Source: Euclidia mi (taxonomy: Eukaryota; Arthropoda; Insecta; Lepidoptera; Erebidae). From it: DNA of 64,000 nt. The stretch spans positions 919,898-983,897 of the forward strand of contig OX123199.2 in assembly GCA_944739405.2 (NCBI GenBank). Reading direction: 5' to 3'. How positions within the stretch are numbered: the first letter of the stretch is position 1; each line of letters begins with the position of its first letter. The position numbers and the translations under genes were made by a program. The notes beneath the pieces were generated by a model. The model worked only from the letters and a program-made list of their open reading frames with translations, was not told where the DNA came from and did no database searches. Below are positions 56,214 through 64,000 of this stretch, piece by piece.

Positions 56214-57194
56214 TTATCCAGTTGTCGTAGTAGTGGCTAGTTTGAATTCGTCGAAATGGTGTTTAACGTGACGTCTGTTTATTAAGATAGACGCTGTATT
56301 ATTTCCATGGATTTTAACTATTTTGTAAGGGCCTTTCCATATGGGTGAGAGAGCTTTTCTCAGGCGTAAATGGTTTTTTAGGTATACTAGGTCTCCTACT
56401 TTGTATTTCACTGGTCGAGAGTGTGTGTCATAATAGGATTTCGAGGTTTCTTTTGATTTCTGAATGTGTTCAATTGCTTTTCTTCTAAAGAATTCAAGCC
56501 TATTTTGAAGGAGTCGGACATATTCAGGATAGGTAGCTCCTGGGACTTCGTCATAGATGGAATCGGGTATAAATGGTTTATGTCCGAATAGGAGTTCGTA
56601 GGGAGAGTAGTGAGTGGTGGAGTGGATGGCTGAATTATATGCGAGCATGGCTGTATACACGAAGCGATGCCAGTTATTTTGTTGCTCGTTTACATACGAC
56701 TTAAGGTATTCCTTCAGAGTGGAATGGCTCCTCTCAAGGGCGCCTTGAGTCTGAGGGTGATATGGGGTGGACCATAATTGTTTGATTTTAAGAAGGTTAC
56801 AGGTCTGTTTGAAGAGTGCGGCGGTAAAATTTGTGCCTTGGTCGGTTAAAATAGTTTTGGGGATACCAAATAGTGTGATGAAATGGACTAGACATTCGGA
56901 GGTTTCCTCAGCCGTGGTATTGCAAATAGGATAGGCTGCTGAGAATTTAGTTAGGTCATCTTGAAGCGTGAGGATGTATTTATATTTATCGTTACCGGCT
57001 TCGGGCAATGGACCTACTATGTCAAGGGCTACGCGTTCAAAAGGTCGAGTGGAAAGAGATGTGATCTGCATAGCAGCGCGATTGGTTTGTGTAAGCGCTT
57101 TGTTAGTCTGGCATTGTGGACATTTCTTAACGTAGTTTTCTACGTCTGAACGCATATTTCTCCAGTAGTACTTCTCTTGAATGCGTTTAAGCAT
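56214..57194 (-). CDS. Errantivirus pol: integrase
   Basis: About 326 residues in one frame. The end of the zinc-binding domain (CPQCQTNKA) comes near residue 25, and its His ligands lie upstream in 57195-57240. The catalytic triad is D in ALDIVGPL, D in LTDQGTNF and E in GALERSHSTLK. A chromodomain-less gypsy-type C-terminus (VGDLVYLKNH, LSPIWKGPYKIVKI) follows. It would insert the viral cDNA. The frame to the preceding RNase H segment is not continuous (57195-57518 shows stops). Confidence 0.88.
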   Translation of the reverse strand: MLKRIQEKYYWRNMRSDVENYVKKCPQCQTNKALTQTNRAAMQITSLSTRPFERVALDIVGPLPEAGNDKYKYILTLQDDLTKFSAAYPICNTTAEETSECLVHFITLFGIPKTILTDQGTNFTAALFKQTCNLLKIKQLWSTPYHPQTQGALERSHSTLKEYLKSYVNEQQNNWHRFVYTAMLAYNSAIHSTTHYSPYELLFGHKPFIPDSIYDEVPGATYPEYVRLLQNRLEFFRRKAIEHIQKSKETSKSYYDTHSRPVKYKVGDLVYLKNHLRLRKALSPIWKGPYKIVKIHGNNTASILINRRHVKHHFDEFKLATTTTTG

Positions 57195-57518
57195 TCTAGA
57201 AGAGCCTAAGTGACCGGCTATTGGAATGTCGTGATTTTCTTTTAAGATTTTCTGTATTTCGCTTAGAGACGGGTAAATAATAAGGTTTTTATAGACATGT
57301 ACGGTTATTTCAGAGTTATGGAATAAATATAGTATTATGTTATAGAGTTTAATATATTGGTGAGTGTCAAAAGGATTATTGAAATCGGATATGGCTACTT
57401 CAGCGTTGTCCTGTCCTGAAAGCGTAATTAATAGTTCGTTTCTAAGAGATTTTAGGCATTTATAGATGTCTTCATATGAACATGTATCAAAATGATTTAC
57501 TTTGGTAAAGATAAAATA

Positions 57519-58718
57519 CTAGGTTTTGTTGTCTATTTCGTATTTGAGGAATGAATGTAATGTTCTCTCTAATAGGGTAAATTCATTTTGATTAGGGAAG
57601 TTAGATGTGATTTCATAAATGTATGGATTGGATTCATCCATATCTATAGACGTTGGAATGATGACGTGTTTTTTATTAGTTTTGCACAAACTTTCATGAT
57701 GTTCTATAATAGTTGCATTGGAATTAAAATTTCTAGAAGTAATTTTGAGGAATTCTGAATAGTTACCGTTTTGGGTATTGGAACTAGCAGGACTTGGAAT
57801 ATTTGCAGGACTTGTTGGATTTGGAGAGTCAACTACGGGTGGAGGTAAGTTTTCATTTTGATTTATTATATTATCTATATCATCAAGGTTACCTAATTCT
57901 GGTAAATTTGCAGGTGGAGAAAGAGGATCTATAAGATTTTCGAGGCGGATTAAATCATCCGAAGGTATGATTGGAGAAGAATTTGGATTTAATAGTTCAT
58001 TAGCATCAGGTGAGTATGGGTCTCGATTAGAAGGACCGGGTATAGGTTCTATAGGATTCATAAGAGTTGTCGGAGGGTATCGAGATAGTGCGTCTGCGGC
58101 ATTATTAAGTTTTCCTTTAGGGTAGATTATATCATATTCGTATTCTTCTAGTTTTAGTCTCCATCTTTGGAGCTTACTACTAGGATCAGTGTGATTGAAT
58201 AGCCAACGTAGAGGGCGATGATCGGTAATTATGGTAAATTTTCTACCGTAGAGATACGGGCGAAAAGTCTTACAACCAAAGAGAATTGCGAGCAATTCTT
58301 TTTCTGTAGTGCTGTAATTGCACTCACTTTTATTGAGTGTACGGGATGCATAAGATATTGGTTTGTCTTTCCCTATTTTTCCTTGGGACAGAATAGCACT
58401 TATTGCATAGTTAGATGCGTCACAGGTGAGGAGGAATTGTTTGGAAAAATCAGGATAAGTTAATAAAGGTGCTGAAGTTAATTTATTTTTTGAGGTTTCA
58501 AACGATAGTTGATGCTCATTTAGCCAAATGAAGTCAGTGTCTTTCTTAAGAAGGTTAGTTAGAGGTTTTGCAATATTTGAGAAATCGGGTATAAATCTTC
58601 TGTAATAAGAGACAAAACCAAGAAAGGATTTAACGTCTTTGGGGGATCTAGGTATAGGAAATTCGTGTACTGCCCTTAATTTTTCGGGGTTAGGTTTTAC
58701 ACCTTTGCTTGTGATCAC
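57519..58718 (-). pseudogene. Errantivirus pol: reverse transcriptase end and RNase H
   Basis: About 399 residues. It starts after the polymerase palm with VKSFLGFVSYYRRFIPDFSN, then the Ty3/gypsy RNase H with LTCDASNYAISAIL, EKELLAILFGCKTFRPYLYG and ITDHRPLRWLF, and the end NAADALSR. A Pro/Asn-rich spacer follows. The first residue is internal to pol, not a true start. The YLDD catalytic box lies just upstream, near 58860, in a different frame. Confidence 0.88.
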
Positions 58719-58851
58719 ATGTCCGAGATATGAAACTTCTTTCCGAAAGAATTCGCATTTGTCCGGTTGTAATTTAATTGGAATTGACGTAATCTATGGA
58801 ATACATTGGACAGGCTGTTGACATGGGATGGGATGTCATATGAGTTAATAA

Positions 58852-59973
58852 CTATGTCATCGAGATAAACAAAGCATTGTATACCTTGAAGACCCCGAGT
58901 GCCGAGTTCATTAACCTTTGAAATGTCGATGGAGCATTTTTAAGTTCAAAAGGCATTCTCGTGAACTCGTAATGCCCTGTAGGGACTGAAAACGCAGTTT
59001 TGGGAGAATCGTTTGGGCTCATGTTAATTTGGTGGCAACCAGAAGCTAAATCTAGCGTACTGAAATACTTGCATTTTCCCAGTTGGTCTAATATCTCAGA
59101 TATGTTAGGAATGGTGTAGGAGTCTCCGATAGTTATGTCATTTAGTTTGCGGTAGTCAATTACTACTCGCCATTTTCTTTGGCCAGAAGCATCGACCTTC
59201 TTGGGTACAACCCAGATAGGAGAAGATGGAGACATAGAGGGTTTGATAATGCCTTGTTGCAGCATTTTGTCTACTTGGGATTCAACTTCCTTCTTGTGAC
59301 ATTCCGGAAATCGGTATGTCTTTACGCTAATGGGGTTATCTGAAGTGGTTTTTATTTCATGTTGGATTGCGTTAGTGGATGTTAATTGATCATTAGGTAA
59401 ATGGAAAATATCTGAAAATTGAGAACAGAGTGAGTATAGGGCTTCTGCCTCTTCGGAATTAAGGTGGGATACACGAAGGAGATACAAAACTTCTTCAGTT
59501 CGTTCTAGAGCATTTGATTCTGATACACTAGCAATTGGAATAGAAGAATTTGTTTTGAAAGATTCTAGGTTCAATTGAAGGTCAGATTCGATAGTTGCAG
59601 GTTTCTCTGAGGTATTAACGACTGAGATATTTACTCGGTTATTAGTTTTTACTTCGACAATACAGTTTGCTACTAATAGATTTTCAGATAAGTGTTGGTC
59701 GATTATTAAACCTTCTTTAATATCGGGATTCGATACTGTGCACTCTATTATGGCTTCACTACGTGGTGCAATAGTGTAAGTAGGATTATTGAAAAACATT
59801 TTAAGTGTTATATCTTTTAGGTTTAATGTACCTTGCACGTAGTTAATTTGACCATCCATGATGTTAAATAGATCGTTACCGATTATTCCATCATAGGGCA
59901 AGTTAATATTATCAACTAAATTAAATATATGCGTCAGATGTTTGCAATCGTCATGGGATTCATCATGTGTCAT
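58852..59973 (-). pseudogene. Errantivirus pol: protease end and reverse transcriptase
   Basis: About 373 residues: the end of the aspartic protease (PYDGIIGNDLFN), a linker, then the reverse transcriptase fingers and palm (SPIWVVPKKVDASGQRKWRV, IDYRKLND, motif A YFSTLDLASGCHQI, TAFSVPTGHYEFTRMPF). After LMNSALGV the frame slips, so the YLDD motif (~58860) falls in the neighbouring frame. The enzyme is therefore inactive as annotated. Confidence 0.88.
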
Positions 59974-60560
59974 AATTGATATAGGGATTTGACCTAAGGT
60001 TAAGGTTATTCATATTTAGAGTCTTTGCCTTGGATTTTGAACCTAATTGATGTATTAATACAAGGCATATCTTTGATTGAAGATTTTTTTATAATAGGTA
60101 GTAATAGCTGCGCCAGTATCGACGAGCAACAATAAGTGATTAGAAGACACGGGAGAATCAACTTTTACATGTGGTAAGTACCTATTGGATATATTGGATG
60201 TGAACTCATATACTTTATGACTAATTATATTTTTTTTTACAGGTTTTTCAGATTTCGTCGTGATCGAGTCTACGGTTTGGGGCTGGTTACCCGGTTGCTT
60301 GACTCTACGAATTGGAATTGAGTCTACAGTTTGGGGCTGGTTACCCGGTTGCTTGACTCTACGAATTGGAATTGAGTCTACAGTTTGGGGCTGGTTACCC
60401 GGTTGCTTGACTTTATTTGAGAGACTCTGATTTTTGGGCTGGTTACCGTGTCCATGGGTCTCTACAGGAGGGGTTTTTATAGGAATCTTGGTGTCGTCTA
60501 TTGAAGAGAAGACATGTCGCGTGCGACACCTAGCCGGGAAATTGCTTAGTTTAAATTTTC
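59974..60560 (-). pseudogene. Errantivirus protease region and gag-pol junction
   Basis: The aspartic protease motif LLLVDTGAAIT is readable at about 60100-60135, followed by a stop. Upstream, 60266-60427 is a 54-bp tandem repeat, three units, in frame (18 residues each, starting RRVKQPGNQPQ). Other frames contain stops, so no single open frame spans this part. Confidence 0.7.
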
Positions 60561-60568
60561 GTTGGAAT

Positions 60569-61489
60569 CTACGGTATCATAACTTTCTTCTTCAGTAACA
60601 AAATTAATTTGTGGTTTGAATTCGGTTCTGGGTTTGAAACCGGATGTACTCGGTTATGGATTTGAGTTGTTGGACCTGTTACCGGTTTCGAATCTTTTAT
60701 TGTTATGGTCACGTAGTTTGCAATTTTCTTACAAATGACCAGACTTTTGCAGTATCTGCAGAATAGATCAGAGAAGGACGAGGAGGGTTTTTGTTGATTC
60801 GGAAAATTATTATTATTTGAGTTACTTGTTTTGAAAGTGGGTTTGTTAAAGTAATTGCGACGGAATTGTGTTTTCGAATTAGGGGTCACGCTTTGTTTAA
60901 GTGTGTATTGTAGGATTTTCTCTTCAGAGATTGCGTAGTTAATGGCCTCGTTTAGTGTTCTCGGATCCCTGCATCTAATGATGTTTGAAATACGAGGATT
61001 TAGGCCCATAGTGAATGTATGGAGGGCGAGATCCTCCATCGCGGCCACTCTACCTGACAGTTCGCTTTTCTTGTGGTTAGTTATGGATATTTCTGTCAGT
61101 AACTTTGATAAGCACGTTTCAATTCGAAGTGAGAATTGGTTGACATTCTCCTGGGCACCCTGTCTACAGTCTTGAAGATCTGTTAGTAAGTGGGCATAGT
61201 GTTTTCTTTCGCCGAATTGGTTCTGTAAGAATTCACGAAGTGATGGCCAAGAATCGAATTCTTTAATAGAGCATGCTACTTCGGCCTTGCCATCCAACTG
61301 GCTTAAAATATATTTGAAAACGATATTTTCTTGGTGAGAGGAGGCTAAAGGAATTGCATTATCGCAGTTGTTAAGAAAGGGGTTTAATTTTTCACGACTT
61401 CCGTCAAATCGTTTAATGAATTTGAGAATCACTTCTAAAGAAGCTTGTTCTTTAGACTCCTCTTTAACGTTCTTTGAGTCTTTGGACAT
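60569..61489 (-). pseudogene. Errantivirus gag
   Basis: ATG at 61489, about 306 residues. Residues 20-200 are the capsid-like region (EVILKFIKRFDGSREKLNPF, SWPSLREFLQNQFGERKHY, QENVNQFSLRIETCLSKL, MEDLALHTFTMGLNPRIS). A Asn/Pro-rich linker leads to the start of a CCHC knuckle (FCRYC). The knuckle is broken there: its SGH continuation is in another frame. The frame-shifted C-terminus (after ~residue 245) is not native. Confidence 0.8.
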
Positions 61490-62052
61490 TTTACAATATA
61501 AAATAGAACACAGTAAAATAAAATATTCAAAACAAAATAATAAAATAAAGTTACAGGTAGACCCTGGAAATACTACTAGTTCGTGAACACAATGTAACTA
61601 TATCAATTCGTAGAACTGGAGATAAGCGTCGGGCATCGGGCGTCTAGCCTAAACATCCACAGGTGAGATAAGGCGTTGTCGTCGAATGTTAGGAACTATT
61701 TTTAGAAACACTGTGATTGAATTATGTATGTTTGAAACGACTCACAGAACCACGATGCACATGTATTTCATGATTTCCACTAGGTACAGGGAACTGGAAC
61801 AACTGGAACTGGTCGTGATTGCTGCGGTCTGGAACCTGGATCGTCGTAGACCTGGTCGGTGCTGGGCTTGGAGTCCCTTGGGAGACACTCTGTGTGTACT
61901 TTCCTTGCCACTTACTGCACAGTGGACTGGGTATACTTGGACGTTTCGGAGTTGCTATTGGCTCAAGGTCGGTTTGGCACTTCTCTATATTATTCGATAC
62001 ACTGCACTCGCGGGGAACCAAGGATTTTACAATCCCTTTACGCTGCCACCAA
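61490..62052 (-). other. Errantivirus 5' leader and primer binding site
   Basis: Untranslated leader. In element sense the 5' LTR end TCTAACA is followed by TTGGTGGCAGCG (about 62041-62052), a plausible primer binding site beginning TGG. Open frames on the plus strand here are not genes. Confidence 0.65.
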
Positions 62053-62312
62053 TGTTAGAACTCACTTTTGGAGAGTCTTTTTAAAAAAAGGAAACAAAAT
62101 TCACACGCGTAAAATATATGTATTTCTAAGAAAGACTAACTTTAAGTTTTACAATATGCGAGTGATTTACGAGAGAGGGAGTGCGCGACGAGAAGGTTGG
62201 GAGGCGACTGACTGGGAGAGTGATGCATGGCTAAAGGCAAATGGATGGAGATGCACGATCATCAGGTTAGGTGCTGAGTAGGCAGAAAGGGGTACAATCT
62301 AGGGATGTAACA
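62053..62312 (-). repeat. 5' LTR of the errantivirus
   Basis: Starts TGTTAGAACTC and ends GATGTAACA, with perfect short inverted termini TGTTA/TAACA. Partner of 54450-54709. Confidence 0.94.
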
Positions 62313-62790
62313 GTACGATTAGTCATAGAACAGCACTGTTTGACAAGAGTGCTTTTTGTATGAGCTCTAGAATATATAATGGATTACCTAAAGATGTGAA
62401 AGACGCAAAGCATTATATTTTAAAAATAAACTAAAGAATTTGTTAATTAATAAAGCATACTACTGCGTAAACGATTATTTCAATGATGTTAATAATTAAA
62501 TTTATTTGAATCCTATGTATAAATTAAAATAATGAATATTAATAATTTGCAATATTGTAATTATTTAATGTATGAATTAATTTGACATTTTAATATACAT
62601 TGAATAGTTATGTTGTGGATAAATATAAACATTAGTGTATATATGGATTAATAATTATGTTGTAGAAAATATAATAACTAAACATTTGCATGCCTTGTAA
62701 GGTAGAATATGGAATAAGAACTTTGTAATAATAAATATGTAACATCTCATGTGAACCCATATTCAGGCAAATAAATGATTAGTATTTGTA
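62313..62790 (+). pseudogene. CR1-like LINE, 3' end after the errantivirus
   Basis: Resumes the interrupted LINE: RTALFDKSAFCMSSRIYNGL, PKDVKDAKHY, then LKNLLINKAYYCVNDYFNDV, aligning with the end of 14365-14832. An AT-rich 3' untranslated end closes with GGCAAATAAATGATT (about 62766). This proves the order of insertion in the stack. Confidence 0.82.
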
Positions 62791-62810
62791 CAAATGTTTG
62801 ACTAGCGGGA

Positions 62811-62875
62811 ATCGAACCCGCGACCTTTGGCGTAGCAGTCGCTTATAACGTAACCGGTCGTCGATCATAGCTGGT
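62811..62875 (-). repeat. tRNA-like SINE head fragment
   Basis: The minus strand carries CGGGTTCGATTCCCG (B box) and a tRNA-like upstream segment. It abuts LINE fragments on both sides. A stable acceptor stem was not seen, so it is not called a tRNA gene. Confidence 0.45.
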
Positions 62876-63251
62876 GACATGAACATCAACCTTCTTGACA
62901 CTAATATTCACACTGAACACTTAATGGAAATATTCAGGAAATATAATCTTACTATGCACATAACAGAACCGACGAGAAATCATGCCTGGCAAATCATGTC
63001 TGGATTTATTTGTTAGTAATAAAAGAAATGCAATAGGTACAATATTACCACTAGGACTTTCTGACCACGAAACAGCTCAGGCATTAACATGTCCAGTGAA
63101 CTTTAGGAGTATAGCCCCGAAGTACATTTTAAGCTTCAAAGGATGCTATTCAGAAGAGAATATTGAAAAGTTTAAGAAATACCTACCAAGTATAAAAAAC
63201 TTAAACATAGAAATGCAAACATATTTAAATATAGCTTTTGATGAATTCTAA
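62866..63251 (+). pseudogene. CR1-like LINE endonuclease fragment
   Basis: Reads AGDMNINLLDTNIHTEHLME and LTMHITEPTRN (endonuclease core), a frame slip near 62980, then LDLFVSN, LPLGLSDHETAQAL and SFKGCYSEENIEKFKKYL, stopping at 63251. By layout it precedes the segment found at 49150, yet here it lies beyond the 3' end of that LINE. Confidence 0.78.
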
Positions 63252-63261
63252 TCTTATCTTC

Positions 63262-64000
63262 TATCTTAACGTCACGCCTGTCTCCCATTGGGGTAGGCAG
63301 AGACTATGGAACGCCAAATACTCCGGTTCAAACATACCTCTTTCGCTTCTTCGACATTCATAAACCTCGTCATGCATGCTCGTCGGTTACGGGTACTTTT
63401 GATTTGGCCTTCCGCAGTACGTCACCAATTTGGTCGGTGTAAGTCCGTCTTGGGCGTCCTCTACCGACATCTCCATTCATTCTTACTCGATACACATCTT
63501 TCGTAAATCTCCTTGCATCCATCCGTTCCAAATATCCATACCACCACAACATACCTTTCTCAATCTTTGACACTACATCTTCTTTCAAACCACACCTTTC
63601 TCGAATAACACTATTTCTCACTTTATCTGCCATTCTTACTCCGCACATACTCCTCAAAGCTGTCATCTCCACAGCATTAATTCTACTTTCATGCTTTTTC
63701 TGCCAGACCCACGATTCACTTCCATACATCAATGTTGGCGCCAAAACTCCCTGCAGTATAGCAAGGCGAGACTTACTCGGTATAATTTTACAGCTAAAAA
63801 TGGTATGTAAGGCGCCATTCACACTATTTCCTGCTTTCACTCTCTTTTCAATATCTCCCGCACATTTTCCATCTCTTGTAAACAATGACCCTAAATAGAC
63901 AAACTCATTCACTTGTTCCACTTTTTCTATTCTTATTTTTCTCTTCTTTATAAGCTTTGCTTTCCAATAATGAGAAAAAAGTAAATATAACCAAACAGTT
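63262..64000 (-). pseudogene. RTE LINE copy (family RTE-1), runs off the window
   Basis: Minus strand. The 3' end at ~63262 has a degenerate TATCTTA-type tail. 63921-63370 encodes EQVNEFVYLGSLFTRDGKCA, LYGSESWVWQKKHES, GRGRPRRTYTDQIGDVL. A frameshift near 63385 separates the final RACMTRF...SAYPNGRQA, which is present in another frame to ~63275. The sequence becomes unrecognisable near 63925, so the right limit is unclear. Confidence 0.85.

Larger units (their letters stand above)
54450..62312 (-). mobile_element. Errantivirus-type LTR element (insect endogenous retrovirus), defective
   Basis: 7.86-kb gypsy-group element on the minus strand: LTR, leader, gag, protease, reverse transcriptase/RNase H, integrase, env-like gene, LTR. 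The env-like third gene and gene order point to Errantivirus (Metaviridae), the group that includes TED of Trichoplusia. The LTRs are 260 bases, and aligned by eye they differ at one internal position plus the first two bases of the left copy (AC for TG). A TGG-starting primer site follows the 5' LTR and a G6 polypurine run precedes the 3' LTR. Gag, pol and env are each broken by frameshifts or stops. Flanks GCAC/GTAC may be a 4-bp duplication with one change. It inserted into the CR1-like LINE. Confidence 0.92.

Noticed and set aside
60266..60427. CRISPR-like repeat array
   Set aside because: Direct contiguous 54-bp units with no spacers, in frame inside a retroviral gene.
61686..62281. Plus-strand open frames over the errantivirus leader and LTR
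   Set aside because: They lie antisense to the element, overlap each other, and part repeats at the other LTR.
62811..62875. tRNA gene on the minus strand
   Set aside because: A B box is present, but I could not see a paired acceptor stem, and it abuts LINE fragments.

Overview
The window looks like a piece of a moth or butterfly (Lepidoptera) genome. It is AT-rich eukaryotic DNA with almost no host coding sequence, packed with element types typical of lepidopterans: BEL/Pao, errantivirus, RTE and CR1-like LINEs, Helitron, a piggyBac remnant, tRNA-headed SINEs and foldback elements. There is no sign of operons, ribosome binding sites or bacterial genes. The species and the element clades are judged from motifs read by eye, without database searches.

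Layout. 360-7820 is a nearly complete BEL/Pao LTR retrotransposon on the minus strand, with a 5-bp target duplication. A 5'-truncated RTE LINE copy (7850-8510) follows directly. 8.5-14.3 kb is mostly featureless AT-rich DNA with SINE-like scraps, then a CR1-like LINE 3' end (14.3-15.1 kb). 15836-19063 is a terminal-inverted-repeat element with an 8-bp target duplication; an RTE copy sits inside it. A second RTE family lies at 20285-21229 (minus). 21-36 kb is largely non-coding, with SINEs (29469-29840, 30974-31248, 33199-33468), hairpins and one good candidate host exon (29985-30333, minus) encoding a Ser/Ala-rich acidic N-terminus before a strong splice donor. 36.5-38 kb has an RTE endonuclease fragment, an orphan coding scrap and a full SINE. 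38.9-40.7 kb is a decayed Helitron (minus). 41.3-44.0 kb has a piggyBac-like cysteine-rich tail followed by a TTAA-flanked inverted-repeat element interrupted by an RTE (BovB-type) copy. 45-49 kb holds further RTE pieces.

49.1-62.8 kb is a nested stack. A CR1-like LINE (plus) was split by assorted repeats (49.66-51.87 kb), by a TA-flanked inverted-repeat element (53145-54360), and by a 7.9-kb errantivirus (insect endogenous retrovirus, minus; gag, pro, pol, env-like) whose two LTRs differ by about one base plus the outer dinucleotide. The LINE 3' end resumes at 62313. The window ends in another RTE copy.

Nothing here reads as a working gene system. The interest lies in element architecture: a SINE that shares its 3' tail with a resident RTE family, a chimeric SINE joining the head of one family to the tail of another, a BEL element whose LTRs match in only part of their length, a palindrome-rich inverted-repeat transposon, near-perfect hairpins with 4-base loops, and a young but multiply broken errantivirus.
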